A DNA stretch of 64,000 nucleotides. It comes from Petrotoga mexicana DSM 14811 (GTDB lineage Bacteria > Thermotogota > Thermotogae > Petrotogales > Petrotogaceae). Position 1 is the first letter of the stretch; each line of letters starts with the position of its first letter. Both the position numbers and the translations under genes were made by a program. The notes under the pieces are model-generated. The model was given only the letters and a program-made list of their open reading frames with translations. It was not told the origin of the DNA and made no database searches. This document shows positions 28,350-39,146 of the stretch, one piece after another. The stretch is taken from contig NZ_AZRN01000012.1 of the NCBI RefSeq assembly GCF_002895565.1, forward strand, positions 62,001 through 126,000. Direction: 5' to 3'.

Positions 28350-28510
28350 TTTTAGCGCCCCTTCGCCCCGCAGCCCACCCATAAGGAAAATGGATAGTAA
28401 AGCTCTGCAGCCCACCCATAAGGAAAATGGATAGTAAGGCTTCGCAGCCTACCTATAAGGAAAGGAAGTTTTTTCTTTTCCTCCGCAGCGCACCTATAAG
28501 GAGCAGTTCT
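28350..28510 (-). repeat. GC-rich repeat edge plus four ~37-bp tandem units
   Basis: Starts with TTTTAGCGCCCCTTCGCCCC (family edge, facing the parvulin gene). Then units beginning CAGCCCACCCATAAGGAAAA recur at 28371, 28408, 28445 and 28485 (spacing 37, 37, 40 nt), the last two diverged. The first two are almost identical. Confidence 0.85.
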
Positions 28511-28587
28511 TAACCGCTGAGAAAATAGTAATATTTTCATTATATCTTTTAATAATTAAAAGAACCTTAAAAACTGGGGCAGAAAAT

Positions 28588-28617
28588 TTGACTGATTCCT
28601 TTTAAATGTGGTATAAT
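28588..28617 (+). promoter_or_regulatory. Promoter of the small unknown gene
   Basis: TTGACT (28588-28593), 18-nt spacer, TATAAT (28612-28617), about 68 nt upstream of the TTG start at 28685. Near consensus. Confidence 0.8.
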
Positions 28618-28684
28618 CGAGTGAAAATTATATAACTTTCTAGTTAAAAGTAGATTAACCTATCTACAGGAGGGAGGACATATA

Positions 28685-29008
28685 TTGATTCCTTTAAAAG
28701 AGAAATTGATAATGAGAACTCTATACCACAACTTCAATACTCAACTTCCTCAGTTAGAAACTGAAATTAGCTACAAAAGGGGAAACAAGTATCTATTTTT
28801 TGTTTTCTACACCTTACAAGCTACTAGTGACAAGTTAGTATCTTATGATCTCGTAAAAAATGGAAATGAGTTTATTTTTACACTCGAGTTTGGAAGAGAC
28901 AAACATTACCTAAAATTAGAGACTAAGGAAAATTATAAATCTTATTATTTCGTATCTATAAACAACGATTTGAATATCGATGAATTTGTCCAAATAGAGC
29001 TTATTTGA
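28685..29008 (+). CDS. Small conserved-looking protein of unknown function
   Basis: 107 residues from TTG 28685, seven nt after GGAGG, with a near-consensus promoter upstream, so it is very likely expressed. I do not recognise a family. It has no signal peptide or membrane segment. The composition is rich in Tyr, Phe, Lys and Asn with alternating hydrophobic residues (YLFFVFYTLQATSDKLVSYD), suggesting an all-beta fold. It ends four nt before the convergent GNAT stop codon. Confidence 0.65.
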   Translation: MIPLKEKLIMRTLYHNFNTQLPQLETEISYKRGNKYLFFVFYTLQATSDKLVSYDLVKNGNEFIFTLEFGRDKHYLKLETKENYKSYYFVSINNDLNIDEFVQIELI

Positions 29009-29012
29009 CAAA

Positions 29013-29858
29013 TCAATGAATGATTCTTTCCATTTCTATCTGCTTTATGAATATAGAATAATTATTGTCAATCAATGCTTTGTGCAATGGATCATCTTCT
29101 GGAACCGAGACTAAGACAATTCTATTTTTAATTTTTAAAAGTTTGGATGTAATATCTTCAATTATTGCCTCGAAGGCGTAACCCTCTTCAATCGGGGAGG
29201 CATCAACTATATAACAATTATCTTTGTTGAATCCCCATACTACGTAGCCGCATTTCTTATTGTTATCGTATATGATTTCATAGTTGTATCTATTTTCGCT
29301 AAGTTTTATGGTTATAGGTTCTCTTTGCCAATTTGGTTTTCTTTTAAATCTAAATTTTGCCTCGGTAGCCATTTCATAGATTACATCTGAAGTAGTTTGT
29401 TCGTATTTGAAATGAGTATTTGTTGATTTATCTTTTTCTTTTAAGAAAGAAGACAGCTCTCTTGTTGCTCTAAAACCATGTTTATTATAAAATCTTATAG
29501 ACCTTTCATCACTTTGGGCAACTTCTAAAATTATTTTCTTTATCTCTTTCCATTTTAATGTTTCAATTGTACGAAAGATGATTTCAGAAGCCAATCCTTT
29601 TCCTCTAAATTCTTCTTTTACTCCAATTGAGTCAATTCTTCCAACATCTTTTCTTATTGATATAATACTGAATCCCACAGGTATACCATCATAAAAAGCT
29701 ATAAAAGAATCTTCCATGGAGATAGAGTTTTCTTTCACATCTTTATCAAAACTTTCTAAATTCCAATTCACTGGGAAAACATAGTCTTTAAACACTTCAT
29801 TCACAAGCTCGATAACAACACTTGCCGAAACATTTTTCAATGATTCGTAAGTAATCAT
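29013..29858 (-). CDS. GNAT family N-acetyltransferase, two-domain
   Basis: 281 residues from ATG 29858, behind AAAGGTGG. The N-terminal ~150 residues are a GNAT domain, with the acetyl-CoA loop GVKEEFRGKGLASEIIFRTI and the later helix SDERSIRFYNKHGFR. The C-terminal ~130 residues look like a second, degenerate GNAT-like fold (KKCGYVVWGFNKDNCYIVDA) without a clear RGxG loop. Substrate is unknown. It stands alone between the small unknown gene and the pgk-tpi terminator. Confidence 0.85.
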   Translation of the reverse strand: MITYESLKNVSASVVIELVNEVFKDYVFPVNWNLESFDKDVKENSISMEDSFIAFYDGIPVGFSIISIRKDVGRIDSIGVKEEFRGKGLASEIIFRTIETLKWKEIKKIILEVAQSDERSIRFYNKHGFRATRELSSFLKEKDKSTNTHFKYEQTTSDVIYEMATEAKFRFKRKPNWQREPITIKLSENRYNYEIIYDNNKKCGYVVWGFNKDNCYIVDASPIEEGYAFEAIIEDITSKLLKIKNRIVLVSVPEDDPLHKALIDNNYSIFIKQIEMERIIH

Positions 29859-29970
29859 CGTACCCCCCACCTTTCTCTTGACAGATCAAACCATATGATC
29901 CCAATTTTCTGAAACCTCAGAATTAAAATCTTTACTATCTATAATTTTAACATAAAAACTGAAAAATATG

Positions 29971-29993
29971 AAAAAACCACCCTTTAGGGTGGC
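29971..29993 (-). terminator. Terminator of pgk-tpi
   Basis: On minus, GCCACCC-TAAA-GGGTGG followed by TTTTTT begins right after the stop codon. Compact, strong intrinsic terminator. Confidence 0.93.
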
Positions 29994-31961
29994 TTATTCG
30001 ATAATTTCTTTCATAATATTGGCAAGTTCCACGAAATCTTCTGTTAATGAAGCACCTCCAACCAAACCGCCGTCTATATCTGGTTTACCAAAGAGGCCTA
30101 AATAATTGTTTGGTTTTATGCTTCCACCATAAAGTATTGTGGTTTTTTTAGCAAATTCTTCATTGAAGATATCTTTCAAAAGGTCTCTAATAAACTTATG
30201 AACTTCTTGGGCTTGGTTGGGTGTGGCTACTTTTCCTGTTCCAATTGCCCATACGGGTTCGTAGGCGATTATGATTGTTTTTGCTTCTTCTTCAGTTAAA
30301 CCATAAAGAGCTTCTTTAATCTGTCTTTCTACAACGTTGAATGTTAAACCCTTTTCACGTTCTTCTAACTGTTCACCAACACACAGTATGGGTGTTAACC
30401 CTGAAGATATTACCTTTTTAAGTTTTTTGTTTATGAGTTCATCGCTTTCTTGAAAGATGTGCCTTCTTTCAGAATGACCAAGAATTACATATTCTACTCC
30501 TATATCCCTTAACATATTAACGGAGATCTCGCCTGTGTAAGCACCTTTATCTTCATAATAAGCATTTTGGGCACCTACTTTTATGTTTGAACTACTTGTG
30601 ATATCTCTAACCTTTTCAAGAGCTGTGAAAGGGGGACAAACAATAACTTCAAACTTATCTTCGGTTTTTATCTGTCCTACAAGTTTTGAGACAAATTCAG
30701 CTGCCTCTGTATTAGTTTTGTTCATCTTCCAATTTCCGGCGAGAATAAATTTTCTTTCATTCAGCTTTTTTTTTTCGTTTATTGAAGAGATACCTGGCAA
30801 TTCTTTACCTTCTAAAAATTCTAAAGAGGCACCTCCACCAGTTGAAACGTGTGAAAATTCGCTAGCCAATCCAAATTTTTCAGCGGCAGCTGCAGAATCT
30901 CCTCCACCTATAATACTTATACAACCTTTTTTGGTTACTTCTGCGATTGCCTTTGCTACTTCTTCGGTACCAAAAGCAAAATCATCCATTTCAAAAACTC
31001 CCATAGGACCGTTCCAAACAATTGTTTTAGCATCGGAAATTTTCTCTTTAAATAAAGAAACGCTTTCAGGTCCTATATCTAAGCCCATCCAACCTTCGGG
31101 AATTCCATCATCTATTTTTACAGTTTTCTTCTCAACACCTGCTTCTATTTTTTGGGCGATAACGGTATCAACAGGTAAAACAATCTCAACGCCTTTTGCT
31201 TTCGCATTTTCTAATATGTCTTTTGCAACATTGAGTTTATCTTCTTCCACCAACGAAGAACCAACGTTTTTACCTAAGGCTTTTAAGAAAGTAAACATCA
31301 TAGCACCGCCGATTAATATCTTATCAGCTTTATTTAATAGATTATTTATAACCCCTATTTTGTCGGATACTTTAGCACCACCCAGAATTACTACATATGG
31401 TTTTTCTGGGTTTTCAACGGCCTTTTGCAAAAATTCGATCTCTTTTTCCATCAAAAATCCTGCGACACTTGGTATATAGTTTGCTATACCAACATTGGAA
31501 GCGTGTGCTCTGTGAGCCGTTCCAAATGCATCATTAACATGAAGATCCGCTAAAGACGCCCAATATTTTGCCAGTTCAGGATCGTTTTTTGTTTCACCTT
31601 TTTCAAATCTTGTATTTTCAATTAGTAACACTTCACCATCTTTTAATTCTGAGACGGCTTTTTCAACTTTTGGTCCCCTGGTTTCATCTACAAAATAAAC
31701 TTTATTATTTAATAACTCATCTAATCTATCGGCTACTGGTTTTAAAGAAAATTGAGGATTTTTTTCACCTTTGGGACGTCCTAAATGAGATAGTAATATT
31801 ACTTTTGCTCCTTTGTCCAGAGTATATTGAATTGTGTCCAAAGCGGCTTTAATTCGAGTTTCATCGGTTATCTTTCCATCTTTTATAGGAACGTTGAAAT
31901 CAACTCTCATTATGACTTTTTTGCCTTTCAAATCAACGTCTTTTATAGTTAATTTTTCCAT
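29994..31961 (-). CDS. pgk/tpi: Phosphoglycerate kinase / triosephosphate isomerase fusion
   Basis: 655 residues from ATG 31961. Residues 1-~398 are phosphoglycerate kinase ([29 protein letters not shown], nucleotide loop [10 protein letters not shown]). Residues ~402-655 are triosephosphate isomerase ([14 protein letters not shown], catalytic [19 protein letters not shown]). The two enzymes as one chain is a known trait of Thermotoga and relatives, and the length matches the Thermotoga form. There is no stop or frameshift at the junction. It follows gap after a hairpin and ends in a strong terminator. Confidence 0.97.
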   Translation of the reverse strand: MEKLTIKDVDLKGKKVIMRVDFNVPIKDGKITDETRIKAALDTIQYTLDKGAKVILLSHLGRPKGEKNPQFSLKPVADRLDELLNNKVYFVDETRGPKVEKAVSELKDGEVLLIENTRFEKGETKNDPELAKYWASLADLHVNDAFGTAHRAHASNVGIANYIPSVAGFLMEKEIEFLQKAVENPEKPYVVILGGAKVSDKIGVINNLLNKADKILIGGAMMFTFLKALGKNVGSSLVEEDKLNVAKDILENAKAKGVEIVLPVDTVIAQKIEAGVEKKTVKIDDGIPEGWMGLDIGPESVSLFKEKISDAKTIVWNGPMGVFEMDDFAFGTEEVAKAIAEVTKKGCISIIGGGDSAAAAEKFGLASEFSHVSTGGGASLEFLEGKELPGISSINEKKKLNERKFILAGNWKMNKTNTEAAEFVSKLVGQIKTEDKFEVIVCPPFTALEKVRDITSSSNIKVGAQNAYYEDKGAYTGEISVNMLRDIGVEYVILGHSERRHIFQESDELINKKLKKVISSGLTPILCVGEQLEEREKGLTFNVVERQIKEALYGLTEEEAKTIIIAYEPVWAIGTGKVATPNQAQEVHKFIRDLLKDIFNEEFAKKTTILYGGSIKPNNYLGLFGKPDIDGGLVGGASLTEDFVELANIMKEIIE

Positions 31962-31995
31962 ATTGACACCCCCTATATTCACATTTATTTTAAAG

Positions 31996-32025
31996 AAAAA
32001 GGGGATTAAATCCCCTCTTTTTGAT
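31996..32025 (-). terminator. Hairpin between gap and pgk-tpi
   Basis: On minus, AGGGGATTTAATCCCC followed by TTTTTC lies seven nt after the gap stop codon. It probably gives partial termination, lowering pgk-tpi relative to gap, unless pgk-tpi has its own promoter. Confidence 0.75.
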
Positions 32026-32031
32026 TGGAAA

Positions 32032-33036
<1,005 letters not shown>

Positions 33037-33100
33037 TTATACAACACCTCCTGATAAATTGTTTGTTATTTTTTTCTCTTACTTTTATTGTACATATAAA

Positions 33101-33129
33101 ATTATACTTTTTTGAAAAGAAAAAGTTAA
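33101..33129 (-). promoter_or_regulatory. Promoter of gap
   Basis: On minus, TTAACT (33124-33129), 17-nt spacer, TATAAT (33101-33106), 65 nt upstream of the gap ATG and just after the ybaB stop. Confidence 0.75.
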
Positions 33130-33134
33130 TTTTT

Positions 33135-33521
33135 TCAAGCCCCAAAGTTAGGAAGGGTTCCTAAAAACTTTTGTGAAATCTCGTTGGTCTTTTCTTCTTT
33201 AAGTTTATTAGCCTTTTCTATCGCTTCGTTTGAAGCGGCGATGATAAGATCTTTTAGGGTGTCTATATCTTCATCTTCAACTTCTTCAGATATAACTATA
33301 TCTTTTATTCTCATATCGCATGTGGCCACAACTTTTACTACACCACCGCCTGCGGTGGCTTCTACTTCAACGTTGGATAACTCTTCATCCAGTCTATCTA
33401 ATTCTTCCTGCATTTCAGCTTGGGCCCTTTGGGCTTCTTGAAGCATTTTGTTCATATTGTTTTTGCTACCAGATTTTTTTGAAAGGGATCTTCCACCTAA
33501 ACTTTTCATTTTTTTGGCCAT
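33135..33521 (-). CDS. YbaB/EbfC family nucleoid-associated protein
   Basis: 128 residues from ATG 33521, behind AGGAGG. The central ~100 residues match the YbaB fold (NMNKMLQEAQRAQAEMQEEL, the TAGGGVVKVVATCDMRIKDI core, DLIIAASNEAIEKA). A basic N-terminal extension of ~20 residues rich in Ser, Lys and Gly is present. These homodimers bind DNA broadly and are often found near recR/dnaX, which are not seen here. It follows the VWA gene. Confidence 0.92.
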   Translation of the reverse strand: MAKKMKSLGGRSLSKKSGSKNNMNKMLQEAQRAQAEMQEELDRLDEELSNVEVEATAGGGVVKVVATCDMRIKDIVISEEVEDEDIDTLKDLIIAASNEAIEKANKLKEEKTNEISQKFLGTLPNFGA

Positions 33522-33539
33522 AAATATTCCTCCTAACGG

Positions 33540-34724
33540 TTAGCTGATAATTGCAACACTATTCTTCCCATAATATTCTATCACATTATTTATAAAATCA
33601 GGATTGTGTTTTTTTGACAAGATGAAGAGAACCCTTCTTTGGACATTTGGTACTTCAACCCAACCGTCTGTGAATATGATTATGCCTTCGGGTCTTAAAT
33701 TTTCTTCAACGTAATCAACCGCAGGTTGCATGTCAGTTGAACCTTTACCTTTTAAAACAAGTTCTTTCCAGCTTCCTTTGTGATAAGTCATGATATTTTG
33801 GACATGACTGTCTGCTTGAATTAGGGTGACTTTTCCACCGAGAGTTTTTGAAATATGTTCTATTTCACTGAAAAATGCGTTGTATTCTTCTTCTATAATG
33901 GAACCACTAGTATCGATTATTATTGCAATATTTGGTCCCATTTTGGATCTCCAACCCGGTTGATCCTCATATCTTCGATTTGGTCTCATTAGGGTCCTGT
34001 ATTTTTCAACGACTATAGAACTGCCAAAAAATCTTCTTAACATCGTTTCCCAGTTGAAGAAAGGTTTCGTTACCATAAGAGAAACCGCTAATTCAATGCC
34101 ATCGGGTAGATTGTCTTTGCTTTTATCGTAGGCTTTTGTAACGAATTCACTTACGATATCAAAAGCCATTTCTTCTGGAATATCTGATGAAAAGTCGTGT
34201 GAGTCGAGATTGTTTTCCCTTTTTTCTAGTATCTCTTCTATATCGATCATCTTGTTTTTTTCTAATAAATCCATTGCATATTTATAGTATTCTTCTGCCG
34301 TTTTATTTAAGAGGTTCATAGGAGCGGTAACAAAAAAGAATTCGTTGTCTGGGGCATGTCCTTCGGCTACCATTACATCTAAAGGTTCTGCAAATACATC
34401 TAATTCTCTGATATATTGGTTTACCGCTGCATCCATTGCTAAATCCCAAATACCTCTTTCCCTTTTATTTTTGGGTTTTATGAATATGTGTCCAAATATT
34501 ATATGGTAAATCTCATGTTTTAATATTCCTTTGGTTAAAATTAAACCAATATTTTTTAAACGGTTCGGATTGTACAATAATCTAAATTTCCCTTGAGCTG
34601 TTATTGAAACCCTTATAGTTCTTACAGAAGTAGTTGGCATGGAATCAAAATTCATCCTCAAAAAAGAAAAAAATAAGCTTTCTTTTTCTAGTTCAATCCA
34701 AGCGTTTTGGAGTATATCATTCAT
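33540..34724 (-). CDS. VWA-like protein with a putative metallopeptidase (HExxH) region
   Basis: 394 residues. The N-terminal half has a zinc-peptidase-like motif, KHEIYHIIFGHIF (HEIYH at ~73-77), as in the DUF2201 family. The C-terminal half is a von Willebrand A-like domain with a MIDAS-type sequence (IIIDTSGSI) and a later GSTDMQ...IIFTDG segment. In the ATG context AAGGAATTTAGGATG it overlaps the end of the AAA+ gene, so the two are coupled. MoxR/VWA pairs usually act as chaperones that insert metals or remodel targets. The target is not evident. Confidence 0.82.
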   Translation of the reverse strand: MNDILQNAWIELEKESLFFSFLRMNFDSMPTTSVRTIRVSITAQGKFRLLYNPNRLKNIGLILTKGILKHEIYHIIFGHIFIKPKNKRERGIWDLAMDAAVNQYIRELDVFAEPLDVMVAEGHAPDNEFFFVTAPMNLLNKTAEEYYKYAMDLLEKNKMIDIEEILEKRENNLDSHDFSSDIPEEMAFDIVSEFVTKAYDKSKDNLPDGIELAVSLMVTKPFFNWETMLRRFFGSSIVVEKYRTLMRPNRRYEDQPGWRSKMGPNIAIIIDTSGSIIEEEYNAFFSEIEHISKTLGGKVTLIQADSHVQNIMTYHKGSWKELVLKGKGSTDMQPAVDYVEENLRPEGIIIFTDGWVEVPNVQRRVLFILSKKHNPDFINNVIEYYGKNSVAIIS

Positions 34725-34725
34725 C

Positions 34726-35808
34726 CTAAATTCCTTCCATCCAAGTGGAATCTCCTAATTTAATGGCAATTTCTTCCAAAAGTTTATCATAAAAGACTTT
34801 TTTTAATCCTTTGTTTTTTTCTACCATTTCGTTTAGAAATCTTAATACAGAGAACATAGCATCCTTAGGTATGAACACACTTATGTTCTTTACATTTTCT
34901 GCGATTGTTTTTTGATCTCCATTAGATAATAATTGTTCTATATCTTCCTCTTTTAATGATTCAAAGTAATTATTTATTCTCAAAATAAGACTTACTTTTT
35001 CTTCATTGGTCAATTTCTCAATTCTTTCAAGATTTTTACCCTCGATTAGTAAATCTTTAGGGTTTGGTAGTTCAACTTTATTTTCCAGATGAGACAGAAA
35101 TGCTCTTGCTGCTTCCGATCCAACTATTGAGGCAGCAATAACGTACCCATATTTTTTCATATCGTTTTCAGATAAATTAGATAAAACGTTGGATAATTTA
35201 TACCAACTTCTAGGACTAGGCCTTAAATTGAGTCTCATTGATACTATATTATCGGAAGAGAGATATTCAGGATATTCTTTGATAAAAGAAATAACTTCAC
35301 CTTTTACTTGCTCTTGATTAGACCAGTTTATCCAATCATCAACATCAGGAGACAATTCTAAATGAAAGAATCTTGACATGAAGGCAGGATCGGTTATCAA
35401 ATCTACTTGGTCGTATTCTTCATCTGGAGGATTAGCTGCTCCCATGATCCATGCCCCAGCCGGTAATATGTGATTATGTATTCTTCTGTCTATCAATAAT
35501 TGCATGATAGCATTTCTTATTGATCTATGTGCCCTGTTTATTTCATCGATCATTATTATTACTTCATCTTTATTAGGCCACCAGTCAGGTTTTAAAAAGA
35601 CAGTTTTTTCTGAGCCTCTTGAAGGAAGTCCAATCAGATCCCCGGGTTCCATCTGAGAGATAATCAATATGATTAATTCTCTTCCTGTCTCTTCTGCTAT
35701 CTCCCTAGCGATATCCGTTTTACCTACACCAAAATGTCCCCATAAGAGAGGAATTTCTCCAGAAGCCATTATTTTTTTTGATAGGTATTTTACCGTTGAT
35801 GGTTTCAA
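34726..35808 (-). CDS. MoxR-type AAA+ ATPase
   Basis: 360 residues from TTG 35808, ten nt after AAAGGAG. Walker A WGHFGVGKTDIA (~23-34), Walker B MIDEINRAH (~88) and sensor 1 GAANPPDEEYDQV are clear. MoxR ATPases work with a VWA partner, here the next gene one nt downstream. No other cofactor-insertion genes are nearby. Confidence 0.9.
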   Translation of the reverse strand: MKPSTVKYLSKKIMASGEIPLLWGHFGVGKTDIAREIAEETGRELIILIISQMEPGDLIGLPSRGSEKTVFLKPDWWPNKDEVIIMIDEINRAHRSIRNAIMQLLIDRRIHNHILPAGAWIMGAANPPDEEYDQVDLITDPAFMSRFFHLELSPDVDDWINWSNQEQVKGEVISFIKEYPEYLSSDNIVSMRLNLRPSPRSWYKLSNVLSNLSENDMKKYGYVIAASIVGSEAARAFLSHLENKVELPNPKDLLIEGKNLERIEKLTNEEKVSLILRINNYFESLKEEDIEQLLSNGDQKTIAENVKNISVFIPKDAMFSVLRFLNEMVEKNKGLKKVFYDKLLEEIAIKLGDSTWMEGI

Positions 35809-35844
35809 TTGATGTACTCTCCTTTCGTTGATACTGATTTAGAA

Positions 35845-37095
35845 TCAGGGTTTTTCTTTTTGCGGTATTCCGTATGATGAATCAGTTTTTATAATCAAAG
35901 GATAAACTTGGTTATTTGAATCTTTAGCTTGCCCTGTACCTAAAATTTCCCCTGCAGGTAATATTTCGAAAGAATAGATTAATTCTTGATCGTTAGTGCC
36001 AAAAATTTTCTGTTCAATTAATACCCCGTTGGGATTTATAATTCTTAAAAACAAATCATAATCCGGCCAATTATCAATACAAACTCCTAACAAATAAATT
36101 TGATTGTTATAAACTTTTACTTCTTCAACCCTAGAAAGTGATTTTATCGATAGCGTTTCAAAGTATTCAACTTCGAGATTATCTTTTTGTTCAATTTCTT
36201 TCGATATTTTCATTATAAAGCCTTTCCACTCTTTTTCGTTTATTGTAGCTAAATATCCCCCTATATATATGTTACCTTCATTATCTTGGGTTATACTATT
36301 TGGATTTTCGTGGAAGGTAGTATACCCATATTCATCTGAAAAAAGCAATATACCTTCTCTACTATATTCTAATATTAATAAGTCGTTTTGTTTTTCTGGA
36401 TTAGAATTAGAAGTACCCGCGGCTATGATTCTGTTGTTATCAATTACTAAATCAACTATTTGTTCTTCTTTATCTCTTCCATACATGTTTTCCCAAATTT
36501 TCTTTCCTGTAAGGTTTATTTCAGAGATGTATGCTTGACCGTTACCATTTGTTATTACCCATCCCCCAACAACGAAACTCCCTGAGGTGTTTTTTATTGT
36601 ATTTAAGGTTCCCTGATAATTTATAACAAGAGACCAGTTCATTTCTCCACTGTTTGAGATATTTAAAATGTAAGGTTTTCCATTTTTTTGTCCCACTAGA
36701 GTGAAAGCATTGTTGAAAAAAACAAAGTCGTTTATACTTACCTGACCGCTTTCTATGAACATTTCTTTTCTTATATTGCCTTCTTCGTCTATGAAATACA
36801 AATAGTACTGGTTCCCTTTAATAGCCAATGAAACATATTCATTCTTGTTTGTTTGAATTATTTTTGTTAGATACGTCCCATTTTCATCGATTTTTTTGAA
36901 GAAGGATTGATTGTTGGTTGATATGACTTCTTGCGTATCTGAAAGATACTGTATTAGAGGCTCCTTTTGATTATCATAAGTGCTACTTAAAAAATCAACA
37001 GTATCGTTGGTTTTTGAATTAGAAAAGTATATTCCAGAAACGAAAAAAAAGATAGAAAGAGTAATTATCGCAAAAAATAATATTTTCTTTAACAT
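35845..37095 (-). CDS. Exported or anchored protein with beta-propeller-like repeats
   Basis: 416 residues. N-terminal hydrophobic segment ILFFAIITLSIFFFVSGIYF is a signal anchor. The remainder has repeated blade-like sequences with the pattern W-x-G/Y ... D/N-x-G (e.g. GEMNWSLVINYQGTLNTIKN, EGNIYIGGYLATINEKEWKG), resembling the SBBP/delta-60 type of propeller repeat. No catalytic residues are recognisable. The ribosome-binding site is weak. It sits between the RNase G-like gene and moxR. Confidence 0.65.
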   Translation of the reverse strand: MLKKILFFAIITLSIFFFVSGIYFSNSKTNDTVDFLSSTYDNQKEPLIQYLSDTQEVISTNNQSFFKKIDENGTYLTKIIQTNKNEYVSLAIKGNQYYLYFIDEEGNIRKEMFIESGQVSINDFVFFNNAFTLVGQKNGKPYILNISNSGEMNWSLVINYQGTLNTIKNTSGSFVVGGWVITNGNGQAYISEINLTGKKIWENMYGRDKEEQIVDLVIDNNRIIAAGTSNSNPEKQNDLLILEYSREGILLFSDEYGYTTFHENPNSITQDNEGNIYIGGYLATINEKEWKGFIMKISKEIEQKDNLEVEYFETLSIKSLSRVEEVKVYNNQIYLLGVCIDNWPDYDLFLRIINPNGVLIEQKIFGTNDQELIYSFEILPAGEILGTGQAKDSNNQVYPLIIKTDSSYGIPQKEKP

Positions 37096-37123
37096 AGACT
37101 TTCACCGCTTTCTTGCAAACAAA

Positions 37124-38539
37124 TTATTTTTTGTATTTAATATTGTAAGAATTAGGATTTTGCCAATTAAAAGATACTTCTAATTTTACGTTTAACTTTT
37201 TCTCCAGTTCTTCAGTCAAAGATGGGGTTAAATATCCTGAGAGGTTATGAAATGCATTTATTTCTACTACTTTTATTTTTTCTTTTTTTATTTCCTTGGT
37301 CGAGGATAACAATTCTTTTATTAATCTTCCATGCACCAGAGAAGGGGCTATGACTTTACCCGTTCCATGACACAATGGACATTGTGAATACACATTGGTA
37401 TCCAAAGGTTGTGTGGTTCTTTTTCTAATAATTTCTAAAAGTCCCATGTTTGTGAATCCTAAAATGGTAACTTTTGATTTATCTTTTTTAGTCTCTTCTT
37501 TAAGAATATTGATAATCGTTTTTTTATGCGAAGAGTCTTTCATATCTATAAAATCTACGACGATCATTCCTCCAATATTTCTTAATTTCAATTGTCTGGC
37601 TATTTCTTTGGCTGCTTCCATGTTTGTAATAAAAGAAGTTTCCTCAATGTTCTTACCTTCTAAATTTCCAGCAGAATCTACATCTATGGCGGTTAAAGCT
37701 TCTGCTCTATCTAAAGTAATGGTACCTCCCCCTGATAGTTCGATCTTTTTTGTAAAGATCTCTTCCATTTGATGGTATATATTATGGATCCGAAAAACAT
37801 CTCCTCTAACATACTCAACTTTGGGTTTTAGTTCAAAGCCTTTCAAACTTTTTTTTAGTTTCCTGTAAATTTGTCTGTCATCTGTGATTATTTTTTTTGT
37901 TTTAGAATCCAGTCGCTCTCTTAATATGTACTCAAGAAAGTCGCTTTCTTCATATAAAACTCCAGGATTTTTTTGGGATCGAAATCTTTGTAAAATACTA
38001 TTGTATATTTTTCTCATTTCTTTTAATTCTATTTCTACTTCTTTTTCGTCTATTCCTTCAGAATTGGTTCTAAATATAATGGATTCGTTATCCATTAGTA
38101 TCTTTTTTGCAATTTCTCTCAATCTTGTTCTTTCTTTTTCTTGGAGGATTTTTCGGGATATGCCAATACTGTCATCAGAATTTGGAATGTATACCAGATA
38201 TTTACCAGGTAAACTTACTTGCATAGAAAGTTGAGGACCTTTTCTCGTTCCCCCATCTTTTCTTACCTGAACTAGAATTTTGTCTCCCACGTTATATTGA
38301 TTAGGATCATCAAGAGCGTCTCTGTATCTTAGAAAACCATTCTTTCCTAATCCAATGTTTACAAAAAAAGCCTCCAAACTTGGGACTTTATTTTCAATTA
38401 TACCTAAGAAGATTTTCCCCGTATTCCTATCGGTTTCAAAATCTTCGAAAAAAATTTCACTTAATTTATCTTCTTCCAATATTGCTATTCTGATTTCTTC
38501 TAGAGCCTTACTTACTAACATTGTCTTTTCTTCGTCCAT
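37124..38539 (-). CDS. rng: Ribonuclease E/G family endoribonuclease
   Basis: 471 residues from ATG 38539 (a later ATG at MLVSKALEEIRIAI is possible). An S1 RNA-binding domain lies near residues 35-120 (GKIFLGIIENKVPSLEAFFV). The catalytic DNase I-like region has the Mg ligands in TAIDVDSAGN and VVDFIDMKDS, and the Zn-link is CPLCHGTGK. The length fits RNase G, lacking the long C-terminal scaffold of RNase E. It would mature rRNA and turn over mRNA. It lies 28 nt after pth. Confidence 0.93.
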   Translation of the reverse strand: MDEEKTMLVSKALEEIRIAILEEDKLSEIFFEDFETDRNTGKIFLGIIENKVPSLEAFFVNIGLGKNGFLRYRDALDDPNQYNVGDKILVQVRKDGGTRKGPQLSMQVSLPGKYLVYIPNSDDSIGISRKILQEKERTRLREIAKKILMDNESIIFRTNSEGIDEKEVEIELKEMRKIYNSILQRFRSQKNPGVLYEESDFLEYILRERLDSKTKKIITDDRQIYRKLKKSLKGFELKPKVEYVRGDVFRIHNIYHQMEEIFTKKIELSGGGTITLDRAEALTAIDVDSAGNLEGKNIEETSFITNMEAAKEIARQLKLRNIGGMIVVDFIDMKDSSHKKTIINILKEETKKDKSKVTILGFTNMGLLEIIRKRTTQPLDTNVYSQCPLCHGTGKVIAPSLVHGRLIKELLSSTKEIKKEKIKVVEINAFHNLSGYLTPSLTEELEKKLNVKLEVSFNWQNPNSYNIKYKK

Positions 38540-38567
38540 TGCTTTATTTCCTTCCTCCAACTCTGTT

Positions 38568-39143
38568 CTAAATTATCTTTTTGTTAAATTTATTCATCGC
38601 TTCGTTTATTCTTCCTTCTAAAATCAAGTCTATCGCGGTAGTAACATAATCAAGTACTTTGTCCAATTTGGCCCATTCTTCTTCGGTAAAAGGACTTAAA
38701 ACATAATTTGCCAAATTTCCAGATCCATGCTCGTATCCATTGTTGATACCTATTCTTATTCGAGGGAAATCGGTACTTTTTAAAATGGCTATTATTGATT
38801 TCAATCCATTGTGTCCCCCATCAGAGCCGCTTTTTCTTATACGAATTTCACCTAAGTCCAACCATATATCGTCGTAAATTATTAATAAACTTCCCTCTAT
38901 TTTACCAAATTTTTTAAAAACATATGGTAACACTTCTCCACTTGCATTCATGTAAGTTAACGGTTTGATGAAAATATCGTTTTCTATAGTAAAGCCTTCA
39001 AAGTTCTTACCAGATATTTTTTTTATGTTCGATCTATTTTTTTTGGTTTCTTCATATTTATCTAAAGCTAAAAAACCCACGTTATGTTTTGTAAAAACAT
39101 AACGCGGGCCAGGATTTCCTAAACCTATTACCAAATTTCTCAC
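38568..39143 (-). CDS. pth: Peptidyl-tRNA hydrolase
   Basis: 191 residues. IGLGNPGPRY and the catalytic His20 in TKHNVGF are present, then PLTYMNASGE and DDIWLDLGEIRIRKSGSDGG. It recycles peptidyl-tRNA released from stalled ribosomes. Starts three nt after rplY, a common rplY-pth pairing. Confidence 0.97.
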   Translation of the reverse strand: MRNLVIGLGNPGPRYVFTKHNVGFLALDKYEETKKNRSNIKKISGKNFEGFTIENDIFIKPLTYMNASGEVLPYVFKKFGKIEGSLLIIYDDIWLDLGEIRIRKSGSDGGHNGLKSIIAILKSTDFPRIRIGINNGYEHGSGNLANYVLSPFTEEEWAKLDKVLDYVTTAIDLILEGRINEAMNKFNKKII

Positions 39144-39146
39144 TTT

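Noticed and set aside
30583-31479. 298-codon plus-strand frame
   Set aside because: Antisense shadow of pgk-tpi, with low-complexity Ser/Pro/Phe composition and no ribosome-binding site.
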